A DNA stretch of 64,000 bases from Rossellomorea pakistanensis (GTDB lineage: Bacteria > Bacillota > Bacilli > Bacillales > Bacillaceae_B), in assembly GCF_016908495.1 (NCBI RefSeq), contig NZ_JAFBDZ010000002.1:248001-312000 (forward strand), written 5' to 3'. This document shows positions 56,587 through 64,000 of the stretch, in pieces. The stretch's first letter is position 1. Every line of letters begins with the position of its first letter. The translations under genes and the position numbers were made by a program. Below the pieces are notes generated by a model that made no database searches, was not told the origin of the DNA, and saw nothing but the letters and a program-made list of their open reading frames with translations.

Positions 56587-56910
56587 TTGTTTGACCAAGA
56601 CTATCTTAAAGAGTTGAGAAGGAGATATGAAGATAGTAAGAAGAAGTATGCCGTCATCATGATCATTGGTGTTTTTTTACTCGTAGGAGGTGCCATCCCT
56701 TTTTTGTTTGAAAGAAAAGATATCACTTCAGGAGAAATGGTCCCTTATTTCCCGGTTTGTGTGGTTTTGATTGCTTTTGGCTTCTACATTTTCATTCGCA
56801 CCCTATCAATACTGGAGGCATATAAACTACTAGCGAAAAATGAGGAATATATTAATCGGACAGGTTTTAAGCTTCTAAAGAAAATGAGAAAAAAGGTAGA
56901 TAATCTTTAA
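56587..56910 (+). CDS. small membrane protein, probably 5-prime truncated
   Basis: 107 aa as read from TTG 56587: KKKYAVIMIIGVFLLVGGAIPFLFE and VPYFPVCVVLIAFGFYIFIRT are two membrane helices, followed by a basic tail. The coding frame clearly extends upstream (KQLGFIEEDRYKVLKKETLL, from about 56530) without a start codon or ribosome site, so the original start is lost or the gene is a fragment. Family not recognised. Confidence 0.5.
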   Translation: MFDQDYLKELRRRYEDSKKKYAVIMIIGVFLLVGGAIPFLFERKDITSGEMVPYFPVCVVLIAFGFYIFIRTLSILEAYKLLAKNEEYINRTGFKLLKKMRKKVDNL

Positions 56911-57622
56911 TAGGTTTTTGTGTTGTTTGGTTTCTCTTGAATAGTTCTTTGCCCTATGATCAGTAAAGCAAATGACAACTTATTTCTGTGTTTTTCTTTC
57001 GGATGTCGCTCTTCAAGAAAAGGGTACAATTATGAGGATCCAATATACTATTTTTTAGTAGAGTTAAGTGTTTTACATTAAAAATTAACAACATTATTTT
57101 AACCCCGTCTGAAAATCAGAACGGGGTTATGCGTGTTTAAGGTTTTAAAACTAAATAACTTTATCGTTACACCGGTTACCGTTAATGATTACCATGAAGA
57201 TGAACCAGCCCTGCAAATCTGAATTTTGGAATCAATTAGCTTCATTAGATACATAGAATTGAATGAATTGGATTAGTTGGGGCGCCGTATGCGATGAAGT
57301 TCGCACGTACAGATGCTAGCAGGGGGATAAGGGAGAGATAACGTATCTGTCATGAATAAGGATTTGCGCACATTTTACATGAAAATGGCCAGATTCTTGA
57401 ATAATGGAGAGGATTCTCTGACTCGAAATCGTAACTTAATTTAGGAATAAAAAGTTGAAAATATTTAAAACTTTACTTTCACATAATATAATGGTTTATA
57501 GTTTTAATTTTATGGCTTTTTGGCATAAATTGTAGTGCGAAGTTTAGCTCTAAGGACACAACGTTCTGAATTGTCGGTGAGTACAGGTTTCGTGAAGATA
57601 GGGTATAGATGGAGAATTCTAA
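56911..57622. other. gene-poor region
   Basis: About 710 bp with no intact gene. A terminator-like hairpin (AACCCCGTCTG / CAGAACGGGGTT, about 57101-57127) is visible. A 30-codon frame at 57351 (MNKDLRTFYMKMARFL) lacks a ribosome site and is not called. Confidence 0.4.
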
Positions 57623-57805
57623 TATATTCAGCCTTGGCTAAGAAGATATATCGATACTAGGATTGAGCAGCCATTGAATGAATTGGGGCTACCTTTGATT
57701 GCTCTAAATGGTTACATTGGGAGCATATATGCTGGTAAATATGCAAGAGCATGTAAATTTGATGTGAATTGGGTTGGAAAAGTATCTAATTTTAAATATC
57801 AGTAA
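57623..57805 (+). pseudogene. C-terminal gene fragment
   Basis: Following a TAA, 60 codons have clear protein character: IQPWLRRYIDTRIEQPLNEL, PLIALNGYIGSIYAGKYARA and VNWVGKVSNFKYQ, then TAA. There is no start codon or ribosome site. The stop TAA overlaps the AAGGAG ribosome site of the next small gene, so the two were once an operon. Family not recognised. Confidence 0.5.
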
Positions 57806-57816
57806 GGAGTTATTGA

Positions 57817-57975
57817 ATGAGTTTAAAAAAACGATTATTATTTGGTAGTGTTTTCTTTGTAATATCGTTAACATTAATTTTTATAAATTTTAAACCAAGC
57901 GTATTTCAGAGTAGTTTACTTACTTATACAGCTCTCTGCACAATTTTTATCATAAAGTTTATAAAGAAGGAATAG
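57817..57975 (+). CDS. small membrane protein (52 aa)
   Basis: ATG seven bases after TAAGGAG. A 52-aa product with two hydrophobic segments (about 7-24 and 33-47) and basic ends (SLKKR, FIKKE). Genuine start features despite the short length. It ends right beside the stop of the convergent methyltransferase remnant. Family unknown. Confidence 0.65.
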   Translation: MSLKKRLLFGSVFFVISLTLIFINFKPSVFQSSLLTYTALCTIFIIKFIKKE

Positions 57976-58535
57976 TTAAAGAAAAGCGTATGCACAGAAA
58001 CCTGTGGCATACTTTTCTCGTTTTGCTATCAGCCCACAATTCGGCACTCTTCTTTGACCCCTCAAATTTTCGATTTGTAATTTTGTTGACGGAGAAACAT
58101 AATCATAGTCAATACCAGCAAATGATTTAAGAATTGCCTCAAATACAACTTGTGCTCCCTCAGGAGGTACAGCCATACCAATCTGCTTTCTAACCTGTTC
58201 TTTGTTTCCACAAAAAACAAAATCATCAAGAAATGTTTGTAGTCTCGCTCTTTCTCGATTAGTTAAAGCATGTGGTTCATTCCAGTGATACATATGAGTA
58301 CCATCACTACCAGTAACTGTGTATGCTGGTCGCTGCGAATCTAAACGTTTGTATATTGAGTTCAACCTAAGCTCCCATTACCTTTAGCTGTAGGTGCTCA
58401 GGAATACCTGGATACCAAGCATTTTCTCTGGAATAAAATTGAACATATCTTTTACTTTTTGAGTATGTCGTGACATTTCATGATTGGGTGCCCCTTCAGG
58501 CTTAGTGATGGGGTTGCTGCTAAGCACACCGAAAA
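57976..58535 (-). pseudogene. C5-cytosine DNA methyltransferase, C-terminal remnant
   Basis: The last 129 codons (to 58365) are open and contain motif IX-like YKRLDSQRPAYTV, the linker ALTNRERARLQTF and motif X-like RKQIGMAVPP. Upstream, two other frames continue the same protein: MGA preceded by AWYPGIPEHLQLKV, and before it NPITKPEGAPNHEMSRHTQKV. At least two frameshifts and the loss of motifs I-VIII make it inactive. A relic of a restriction-modification system; no endonuclease gene is seen. Confidence 0.8.
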
Positions 58536-59015
58536 GTAATTCTTTGAACGAATACTAATACCTACGTTCTTTTAACCAAGGGCAAAGTAAAAGTTTGGGA
58601 TGTTACCAATAACCACTGTTTTTGTACTGTATCAAGTAAACTTAAAGCATACTTGATCCTACAATCTTTAGGATTTACTATAAAGACATTACCATGAGGC
58701 TTACCAAATACCTTCACCATAATGCTGTGTATATTATGAACTATTTACTTTGCGATCTAGATCAAGAACCCTGTCATCAAGCCAACCCTTGATCATTCAG
58801 TCTGTAAAAAAGGCTTTAATGTATTTGAAGGCATTTATAGAATGTTCAAATCATTCTTTGATACTTTTATGTAAAATGGTTTGATTAAGTAAAGCGACTT
58901 TAACACGAGAAAAGACAGATTATGTTTTTAAAACTAAATTCATCTTTTTTACTATTCTATTAAAGGAATAGCGCCCAGTATTGAAGAAAAGGGCCATATA
59001 ATGAGGTGTGGAATA
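58536..59015. other. gene-poor debris region
   Basis: A minus-strand stretch around 58590-58730 reads VKVFGKPHGNVFIVNPKDCRI and KYALSLLDTVQKQWL before a stop, possibly another broken gene. Nothing intact is seen. Confidence 0.35.
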
Positions 59016-59525
59016 ATGAATGATTTTTATACAGCATTATCTTATGTAAATAAAATGATTTACGAGCCCAATAACGTAACTGTAAAGTTGGTTCAAGAAG
59101 AAAAGCAAAATTCTAAATATGGTGCTGGTACATTTCGATTATCTTCTAAAACTGTTCGATTCAGAGTTGCAAATATAACCCCCACCAAAGTAGGGCAGTT
59201 TGTTGCATTTTGGGAAAAAGATGAAAATAATAAAAACCAGCCCTATTCATATGGGGAAGCACCTGATTTATTAGTTATAACTACTTTTAAAAATGATAGT
59301 GAGTTTGGACAATTTATTTTTCCAAAAGAAATTCTTTTTAAACAGAATATTCTTAGGTCCAGTTCAACTAAGGGAAAAATGGCAATAAGGGTTTATCCTA
59401 GTTGGGATAAACCGACTAGTAAACAAGCGATGAAAACTCAAAAAAGGCAGTTGCCTTATTTTGTTGATATGAGTAATCCGAGTGAATTACCGATTGACAA
59501 AATAATAGAATTGTATTCGTTGTAA
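59016..59525 (+). CDS. MepB-family protein
   Basis: 169 aa from the ATG after GAGGTGTGGAATA. The sequence YGAGTFRLSSKTVRFRVANITPTKVGQFVAFWEKDEN and the segment FGQFIFPKEILFKQNIL are characteristic of MepB, first named in the S. aureus mepRAB locus; its function is not established. Stand-alone here. Confidence 0.85.
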   Translation: MNDFYTALSYVNKMIYEPNNVTVKLVQEEKQNSKYGAGTFRLSSKTVRFRVANITPTKVGQFVAFWEKDENNKNQPYSYGEAPDLLVITTFKNDSEFGQFIFPKEILFKQNILRSSSTKGKMAIRVYPSWDKPTSKQAMKTQKRQLPYFVDMSNPSELPIDKIIELYSL

Positions 59526-59619
59526 TCCTCTGCAAAACGGGCGCTTTCCTTTAGGAATGTGTCTTTTTAATTTTTCCAGAATGAGAAATGGATTTAAAAG
59601 AAATCATTTTATAGAGGGA

Positions 59620-59656
59620 AAACAGACCAAGAGTAATAACTCGGTCTGTTTTTTAA
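59620..59656. terminator. bidirectional terminator
   Basis: AAAACAGACC and GGTCTGTTTT with an inner AGAGT/ACTC pair; T-runs on both sides. It serves the convergent mepB-like and LOG-family genes. Confidence 0.85.
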
Positions 59657-59659
59657 CTA

Positions 59660-60241
59660 TTAGATCTGTTTTTGAGTTATGTAAGTTTTTACGGTTGGTG
59701 GTTCATATGTCTTAAATTTATCAAGTAACCCTTTTGGTTCACTATCAACTAATGCCATATTACGGTACTTTTTATGTAAAAACTGTTCCTCTGACATATG
59801 ATTAAATAACGCAATAAGAGGATCATAATAATGATTAATATTTAAGAGACCACATGGTTTATGATGAAGTCCTAATTGAGCCCACGTAAAAATCTCAAAG
59901 AACTCTTCTAAAGTCCCTGGCCCACCAGGCAAAGCTATAAATCCATCTGCCAAATCTGCCATTTTCGCTTTTCTCTCATGCATAGAATCTACAATGATCA
60001 ACTCTGACAGGTTCTTATGGGATATCTCTCTCTTTTCTAGAAAACTTGGCATAACACCAATTACATATCCCCTTTCTTCTAAAACTGAATCGGCAACAGC
60101 GCCCATAACTCCAACACTTGCTCCACCATAAACAAGTGCAATATTTCGTTTAGTTAGTTCTTTACCAAGTTTTTTTGCACCTTCTATATAGACATTAGAT
60201 GCTCCATTACTCGATCCACAAAATACGGCTAACTTTTTCAA
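59660..60241 (-). CDS. LOG-family phosphoribohydrolase (YvdD-like)
   Basis: 193 aa Rossmann protein of the TIGR00730/LOG family. Opening AVFCGSSNGASNVYIEGAKKLG, LVYGGASVGVMGAVAD and the catalytic/nucleotide motif LPGGPGTLEEFFEIFTWAQLG. Members cleave cytokinin riboside 5-prime-monophosphates or other nucleoside monophosphates (AMP, for example). ATG with GAGGGGATAT upstream. Confidence 0.92.
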   Translation of the reverse strand: MKKLAVFCGSSNGASNVYIEGAKKLGKELTKRNIALVYGGASVGVMGAVADSVLEERGYVIGVMPSFLEKREISHKNLSELIIVDSMHERKAKMADLADGFIALPGGPGTLEEFFEIFTWAQLGLHHKPCGLLNINHYYDPLIALFNHMSEEQFLHKKYRNMALVDSEPKGLLDKFKTYEPPTVKTYITQKQI

Positions 60242-60332
60242 TATATCCCCTCCTCAATAATCACTATTAAAGATTATATTAAACTTTCATTTTTTTGTTA
60301 AACTTAAGTTATTGAATTGGGGGTTAGATGAA

Positions 60333-60653
60333 ATGAATGTCACTGAATTTCAACAATGGGTAAAGGATTATTATGAAAGTAGGGGCTGGTCTGAGTTAGA
60401 CATTTTTATTCGTATTGGCTTTTTAGCAGAAGAAACGGGCGAAGTTGCACGAGCTATAAGGGCCCTTGAGATAGGTAGGGATAGGCCAGATGAAGTTAAG
60501 GGTTCTTATGAGGAAAATAAACAAGAGTTAACGGAAGAATTAGGAGATGTATTAGGTAATTTAATTGTGATTGCAAACAAGTACAATATCCCTCTAGAAG
60601 AAGTGTTTCAGGTACATAAAAAGAAACTGTCAGAACGTTATTCTAATGATTAG
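60333..60653 (+). CDS. MazG-family nucleotide pyrophosphohydrolase
   Basis: About 106 aa from ATG 60333 (GGGGG upstream; an in-frame TTG at 60312 is possible). All-alpha NTP-PPase: FLAEETGEVARAIRALE carries the ExxE part and ELTEELGDVLGNLIVIANK the ExxD part of the Mg2+-binding signature. It hydrolyses (possibly aberrant) NTPs. Single gene with a terminator. Confidence 0.9.
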   Translation: MNVTEFQQWVKDYYESRGWSELDIFIRIGFLAEETGEVARAIRALEIGRDRPDEVKGSYEENKQELTEELGDVLGNLIVIANKYNIPLEEVFQVHKKKLSERYSND

Positions 60654-60671
60654 GCTTTAAAGCCTTTTTTC
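60652..60671 (+). terminator. short terminator after the mazG-like gene
   Basis: AGGCTTTAAAGCCT followed by TTTTT, beginning at the stop codon. Confidence 0.75.
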
Positions 60672-60696
60672 GGGCGCAATTGTTGAGCAAGAAATA

Positions 60697-60740
60697 AAAG
60701 GGTGATACATATTATACATGACTAATATGTATCACCCTTT
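60697..60740. repeat. covarying long hairpin, copy B
   Basis: A perfect 18-bp inverted repeat (arm AAAGGGTGATACATATTA) around TACATGAC. Compared with copy A at 45553 two arm positions differ and both are compensated. A motif CGGGCGCAATTGTTGAGC precedes it by 10 bp, and related motifs are near copy A and at 63676. Confidence 0.8.
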
Positions 60741-60812
60741 ATTTATTGACTTTCTAGTTTTTAGGTCTTGATAAGTTTTTCTGGCTGACCTTATCATTAC
60801 AAACACAGCTAA

Positions 60813-60960
60813 TTGTCAACAGACCTTTTTAGTGCCGCTCTCTATGGAAAGCTTCCACTAGTGAAGATGCCAGACCTGCTTTTAGAGGTGAAAGTTGGAC
60901 AGGATTTGGTGAGCGATTTATCTATTTATAGGGACATGACCGAGTGGGAAAATGTTATTA
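60813..60960 (+). pseudogene. possible Tn3-family transposase fragment
   Basis: A short frame contains ALYGKLPLVKMPDLLLEVKV, which resembles the conserved LP.....DLL.EV segment near the C-terminal part of Tn3-type TnpA. There is no proper start, and the frame runs into the convergent GntR gene. Identification from one short segment only. Confidence 0.35.
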
Positions 60961-60966
60961 TCGATC

Positions 60967-61632
60967 CTAATTTTTCTTTTGTTCAGCGTAAAACTCATCG
61001 ATAGCCCGAATCCAATTCTTTCGGGCAAGGCTTGCCGCTTTCTCGTTATTCTTATTTTCAAAGGCCTGTAAAATGGCTTCATGTTCCTGTATGGAATCAT
61101 TTGTAAGAATGATAGATTGATGAAAATAAAGGCGGAGAACATGAGCCTGGAGATTTGAAACTGAATTCGTAATATATTTATTCTGTGCATTCTCCACAAT
61201 GATAGTATGAAACTGTTCATCTTGCTTTAAAGCTGAATAAGAATCGCCTTTTTTAATGGCGTCAGCAAATTTAGAATTAATCTCACGCAATGAATCAATC
61301 GTTTCCTGACTAATAATCGGTGTTGCCAATTCGGCAGCTAAGGCTTGCAAGACACCTAAAGGAGGCAAAATTTTGTTAATATCCTCTTGATTAACCGATG
61401 TGACTTGAGTTCCAACCCCTGGAAACATTTCAACAAACCCTTGAACATGAAGTAATTGCAGTGCTTCTCGAATAGGAGTTCTGCTTACTCCTAACGCTTG
61501 GGCAAGATCAGCATCATTAAGCTTTTCTTTAGGCTGAAGGGTGCCATCAATGATCCATTCTTGAATTTGAGTAAATGCACGATTTTTTGCAGATATACGA
61601 GTAGGGGATGAAAAATTGGTAGGGATGGGCAT
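60967..61632 (-). CDS. GntR/FadR-type regulator
   Basis: 221 aa. ATG 61632 is chosen because AAAGGTGG lies eight bases upstream. GntR HTH at about 15-75 (FTQIQEWIIDGTLQPKEKLNDADLAQALGVSRTPIREALQLLHVQGF) and a FCD-type all-helical ligand domain (about 85-215). Divergent from brnQ across a region with four similar operator-like sequences, so it probably controls brnQ and itself. Confidence 0.93.
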   Translation of the reverse strand: MPIPTNFSSPTRISAKNRAFTQIQEWIIDGTLQPKEKLNDADLAQALGVSRTPIREALQLLHVQGFVEMFPGVGTQVTSVNQEDINKILPPLGVLQALAAELATPIISQETIDSLREINSKFADAIKKGDSYSALKQDEQFHTIIVENAQNKYITNSVSNLQAHVLRLYFHQSIILTNDSIQEHEAILQAFENKNNEKAASLARKNWIRAIDEFYAEQKKN

Positions 61633-61747
61633 GATCAAAACCACCTTTTGATTTTTCATAAGGTAAATTGAAATAAATTTTATCTTCAATTACTAGTAGA
61701 ACATTCTAGATAGATATATTGAAAGTGTATACGATTCTCTTTAAAAA

Positions 61748-61838
61748 TGCAATATATTACATAAACGTACAAAAAAACATGTGATATATTGCATAAATAT
61801 TTTGTATGTGATATCTTTTGGTAAGCGATATATTACAT
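61748..61838. promoter_or_regulatory. cluster of four GntR-type operators
   Basis: TGCAATATATTACAT (61748), ATGTGATATATTGCA (61779, inverted), ATGTGATATCTTT (61806, inverted partial) and GCGATATATTACAT (61825). All share a GCRATATATYACAT core in alternating orientation within 91 bp, between the divergent GntR and brnQ genes. Confidence 0.7.
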
Positions 61839-62033
61839 ACATATACGGAAGGAGGGATAGAGAGTTTAGTAAATTAGTATAAACTAAATTGTTTGAAAAT
61901 TTAAATTAAAACGATAGTTGTGATAATATCAAATGGCTTTTTACTATTTTTTGAATATAAATTCTAAAAATGTATGCTGCTTATTTTAAGAAACTGAATC
62001 ATCCAGATTTATAGACTTCTAGGAGGAAATCAT

Positions 62034-63383
62034 ATGACGAATAAAATACCATTTTCATTTATAGTGACAGTTGGCTTTATGCTATTTGCTTTATTCTTTG
62101 GCGCAGGAAATTTAATTTTCCCTGCCATGCTTGGTCAATCAGCGGGAACGAATATATGGTCAGCTAATGCTGGGTTTATCATTACTGGAGTTGGCTTACC
62201 TTTACTTGGTGTCATTGCATTAGGGATATCAGGAAAAAGTGATTTGCAGTCATTAGCAAGCCGTGTACACCCTATTTTCGGTATCATCTTTACTGTTGCT
62301 CTTTATTTATCAATTGGACCTTTGTTTGCCATCCCAAGAACAAGTACTGTTTCATTTGAGATCGGGATTAAGCCGTTTATATCTGAAGAATACAGTGTTA
62401 TTGGTTTAATGATCTTTACCCTTATCTTTTTTGGAATTACAGCCTATTTTTCATTAAAGTCTACTAAGATTGTTGATCTTGTTGGAAAATTTTTAACACC
62501 ACTTTTATTACTTTTTATTGCGATTCTTATCATAACAGCCATTTTTAATCCTATTGGGCATTTTCAAGCGCCTGCTGAAAACTATATGAATAATGCCTTC
62601 TTTAAAGGATTTCAAGAGGGATATCTTACAATGGATGCCCTTGCAGCTTTTGTATTTGGAATTATTGTGATCAATGCGGTAAAAGAAAAGGGTGCCTCTA
62701 CTAAGAAGGAAATTATGATCGCTGTGACCAAAGCAGGATTCATTGCAGCGGCACTTCTAGGAATCATTTACACATCTCTTTCCTTTATAGGGGCTTCAAG
62801 TGTAGAAGGTCTTGGATTTTTAGATAATGGAGGAGCCGTTCTTTCAGGTGCATCCAATCATTACTTCGGTTCATTTGGCGGAATTCTGCTTAGCTTAATT
62901 GTTTTTGGCGCTTGTTTAACAACTAGTATTGGACTGATCACTTCATGTTCTTCCTATTTCACTAAAGTGATGCCAAGTATTTCTTACAATAAATTCGTCA
63001 TTATTTTCTCTGTTTTTAGTGCGGGTTTAGCCAACTTCGGCTTAAATGAATTAATTGCTGTCTCTGTTCCAGTTTTAGTAGCCATTTATCCATTAGCGAT
63101 CTGTTTAATGGCTTTAACCTTTTTACATCCATTATTTAAGGGTAAAAAAGAGGTTTATCAAGGAAGTCTGTTATTAACGTTTATTGTAGCTTTATTTGAC
63201 GGATTAAACGCTGCGGGAATTACTATTGCTCCAATCAATGACCTATTAGCTACTGTCCTCCCGTTGTATGAAGTAGGCTTAGGTTGGATCGTACCAGCTA
63301 TCATCGGCGGAGTTTTAGGATATGGATTCGGGATGGTGACAAAAAGTAAATCTCCTTCTGCTCAAGTTGAGAAATATAGCTAA
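62034..63383 (+). CDS. brnQ: branched-chain amino acid transporter (BrnQ family)
   Basis: 449 aa, about 12 membrane helices. Sodium- or proton-coupled uptake of Leu/Ile/Val. Conserved opening GFMLFALFFGAGNLIFPAMLGQSAG and IGPLFAIPRTSTVSFEIG are hallmarks of the LIVCS family. ATG with TAGGAGGAAAT upstream. The divergent GntR gene and operator cluster indicate local control; no T-box or CodY box was recognised. Confidence 0.95.
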   Translation: MTNKIPFSFIVTVGFMLFALFFGAGNLIFPAMLGQSAGTNIWSANAGFIITGVGLPLLGVIALGISGKSDLQSLASRVHPIFGIIFTVALYLSIGPLFAIPRTSTVSFEIGIKPFISEEYSVIGLMIFTLIFFGITAYFSLKSTKIVDLVGKFLTPLLLLFIAILIITAIFNPIGHFQAPAENYMNNAFFKGFQEGYLTMDALAAFVFGIIVINAVKEKGASTKKEIMIAVTKAGFIAAALLGIIYTSLSFIGASSVEGLGFLDNGGAVLSGASNHYFGSFGGILLSLIVFGACLTTSIGLITSCSSYFTKVMPSISYNKFVIIFSVFSAGLANFGLNELIAVSVPVLVAIYPLAICLMALTFLHPLFKGKKEVYQGSLLLTFIVALFDGLNAAGITIAPINDLLATVLPLYEVGLGWIVPAIIGGVLGYGFGMVTKSKSPSAQVEKYS

Positions 63384-63389
63384 TGGTAA

Positions 63390-63428
63390 TAAAAAGGTCA
63401 GTCAGTTTTTTGTAACTGGCTGACCTTG
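63390..63428 (+). terminator. terminator of brnQ
   Basis: AAGGTCAG-CAGTT-type arms pair with AACTGGCTGACCTT around TTTTTTGT; T-rich sequence follows. Confidence 0.85.
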
Positions 63429-64000
63429 ATTTCTTTTAAATAGAATTTGGCGCTATTTTTATTTTATAGGAGTAATATGATGGATGATGATTTAGTGAAT
63501 GAAAAGCAACTTAATTAAATTAAACAAATTATTTCAAAATAAAAAATAAAGTAGTCTATTCAATCGCAAAAGTATTTAACTATTGAATTAGAAAAATCAA
63601 AATAAGATTAAGGCATATGATCAAATCATTCTAGCGGGGAAAAATTGATATACCAATGTTTCGGAGGGTAGAATAGGGCGTGATTGCTGAACAAAAGCCA
63701 GCCGCTTTTTTACTAGACGAATCCGAATAGTACTATAAATGATTGGGTGTAAATAATAATTAAGAAAACTAGCTAATCTTGTCATGTGAAGGTAGATGGG
63801 TTTTTAAAGTTGGATATGCAAACACTTAAAATATACGTAAAGTATCGATCAAAGTGACACCGAAGTATTCAAAAGGTAGTTCAAGATCAGCAAGCAAAAG
63901 GCATGAAAAAACTTTAAAGAAGTGGAAAAAGTGCTGTTTGAAGAATTTGGAGGGATGGTAGAAGCCAGACCACAAAGCATACCAGTTACACAGAAGTCTT
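63429..64000. other. gene-free right edge
   Basis: About 570 bp without an intact gene. ATG 63478 begins a 14-codon frame only. A motif GGGCGTGATTGCTGAAC (63676-63692) resembles ones near the covarying hairpins. Short frames after 63800 have no start features; they could be the end of a decayed gene. Confidence 0.4.

Noticed and set aside
61633-62033. T-box leader or riboswitch before brnQ
   Set aside because: I found no T-box sequence or specifier/antiterminator layout; the region is filled by operator-like repeats.

Overview
This 64 kb window is a chromosomal segment of a low-GC Gram-positive endospore-former relative, almost certainly a member of Bacillaceae. The evidence is the AT-rich sequence, strong AGGAGG-type ribosome binding sites with frequent GTG and TTG starts, a B. 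subtilis-like hut operon headed by hutP, hxlR/hxlAB, LysM-NlpC/P60 wall hydrolase, YebC/YeeI, PhoP-box alkaline phosphatase and Rho-independent terminators after many genes. I cannot name the genus. No rRNA or tRNA gene was recognised.

Layout. 0-4.3 kb: wall endopeptidase and a YknW/YknX-like pair without its ABC partners. 4.4-14.1 kb: a REP-associated tyrosine transposase (RAYT) with its REP repeats spread over 10 kb, enclosing the histidine-utilisation operon hutPHUIG, and then a divergent quorum-sensing pair (PlcR-like TPR regulator and an unannotated 39-aa PapR-like pro-peptide). 14.2-18.5 kb: galU-ugd and small membrane proteins. 18.5-28 kb: TetR/efflux/azoreductase, DinB, alkaline phosphatase, lipoproteins, YebC. 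28.9-34.3 kb: FAD oxidoreductase divergent from an alpha-glucoside PTS / 6-phospho-alpha-glucosidase / RpiR operon.

36.5-42.6 kb: a compact formaldehyde module. hxlA-hxlB (ribulose monophosphate fixation) is divergent from hxlR, and next to it lies an operon of a small zinc-ribbon protein, zwf, gnd and pgi. Together these enzymes close the dissimilatory RuMP cycle (only the lactonase is missing). The hxlA and zwf upstream regions share a near-palindromic 10-bp motif, and a third copy follows pgi.

42.8-64 kb is more accessory: MFS/LysR pair; IS4 fragment; LuxR regulator with an ABC importer (permease frameshifted) and a methyltransferase; a MarR-controlled saccharopine-dehydrogenase-like/P450/MFS cluster with serially decayed copies of its first gene; a Tn7-like transposon end with a broken tnsA; a C5-cytosine methyltransferase remnant; MepB, LOG, MazG; and a GntR/brnQ pair. 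Several short interspersed repeats occur here, including two long hairpins whose arms differ by compensatory changes.

The most interesting items are the divergent PapR-like/PlcR-like pair, the RuMP gene cluster with its shared motif, the REP/RAYT system, the covarying hairpins and the Tn7-like remnant. All functional calls come from reading motifs by eye; no database search was run.
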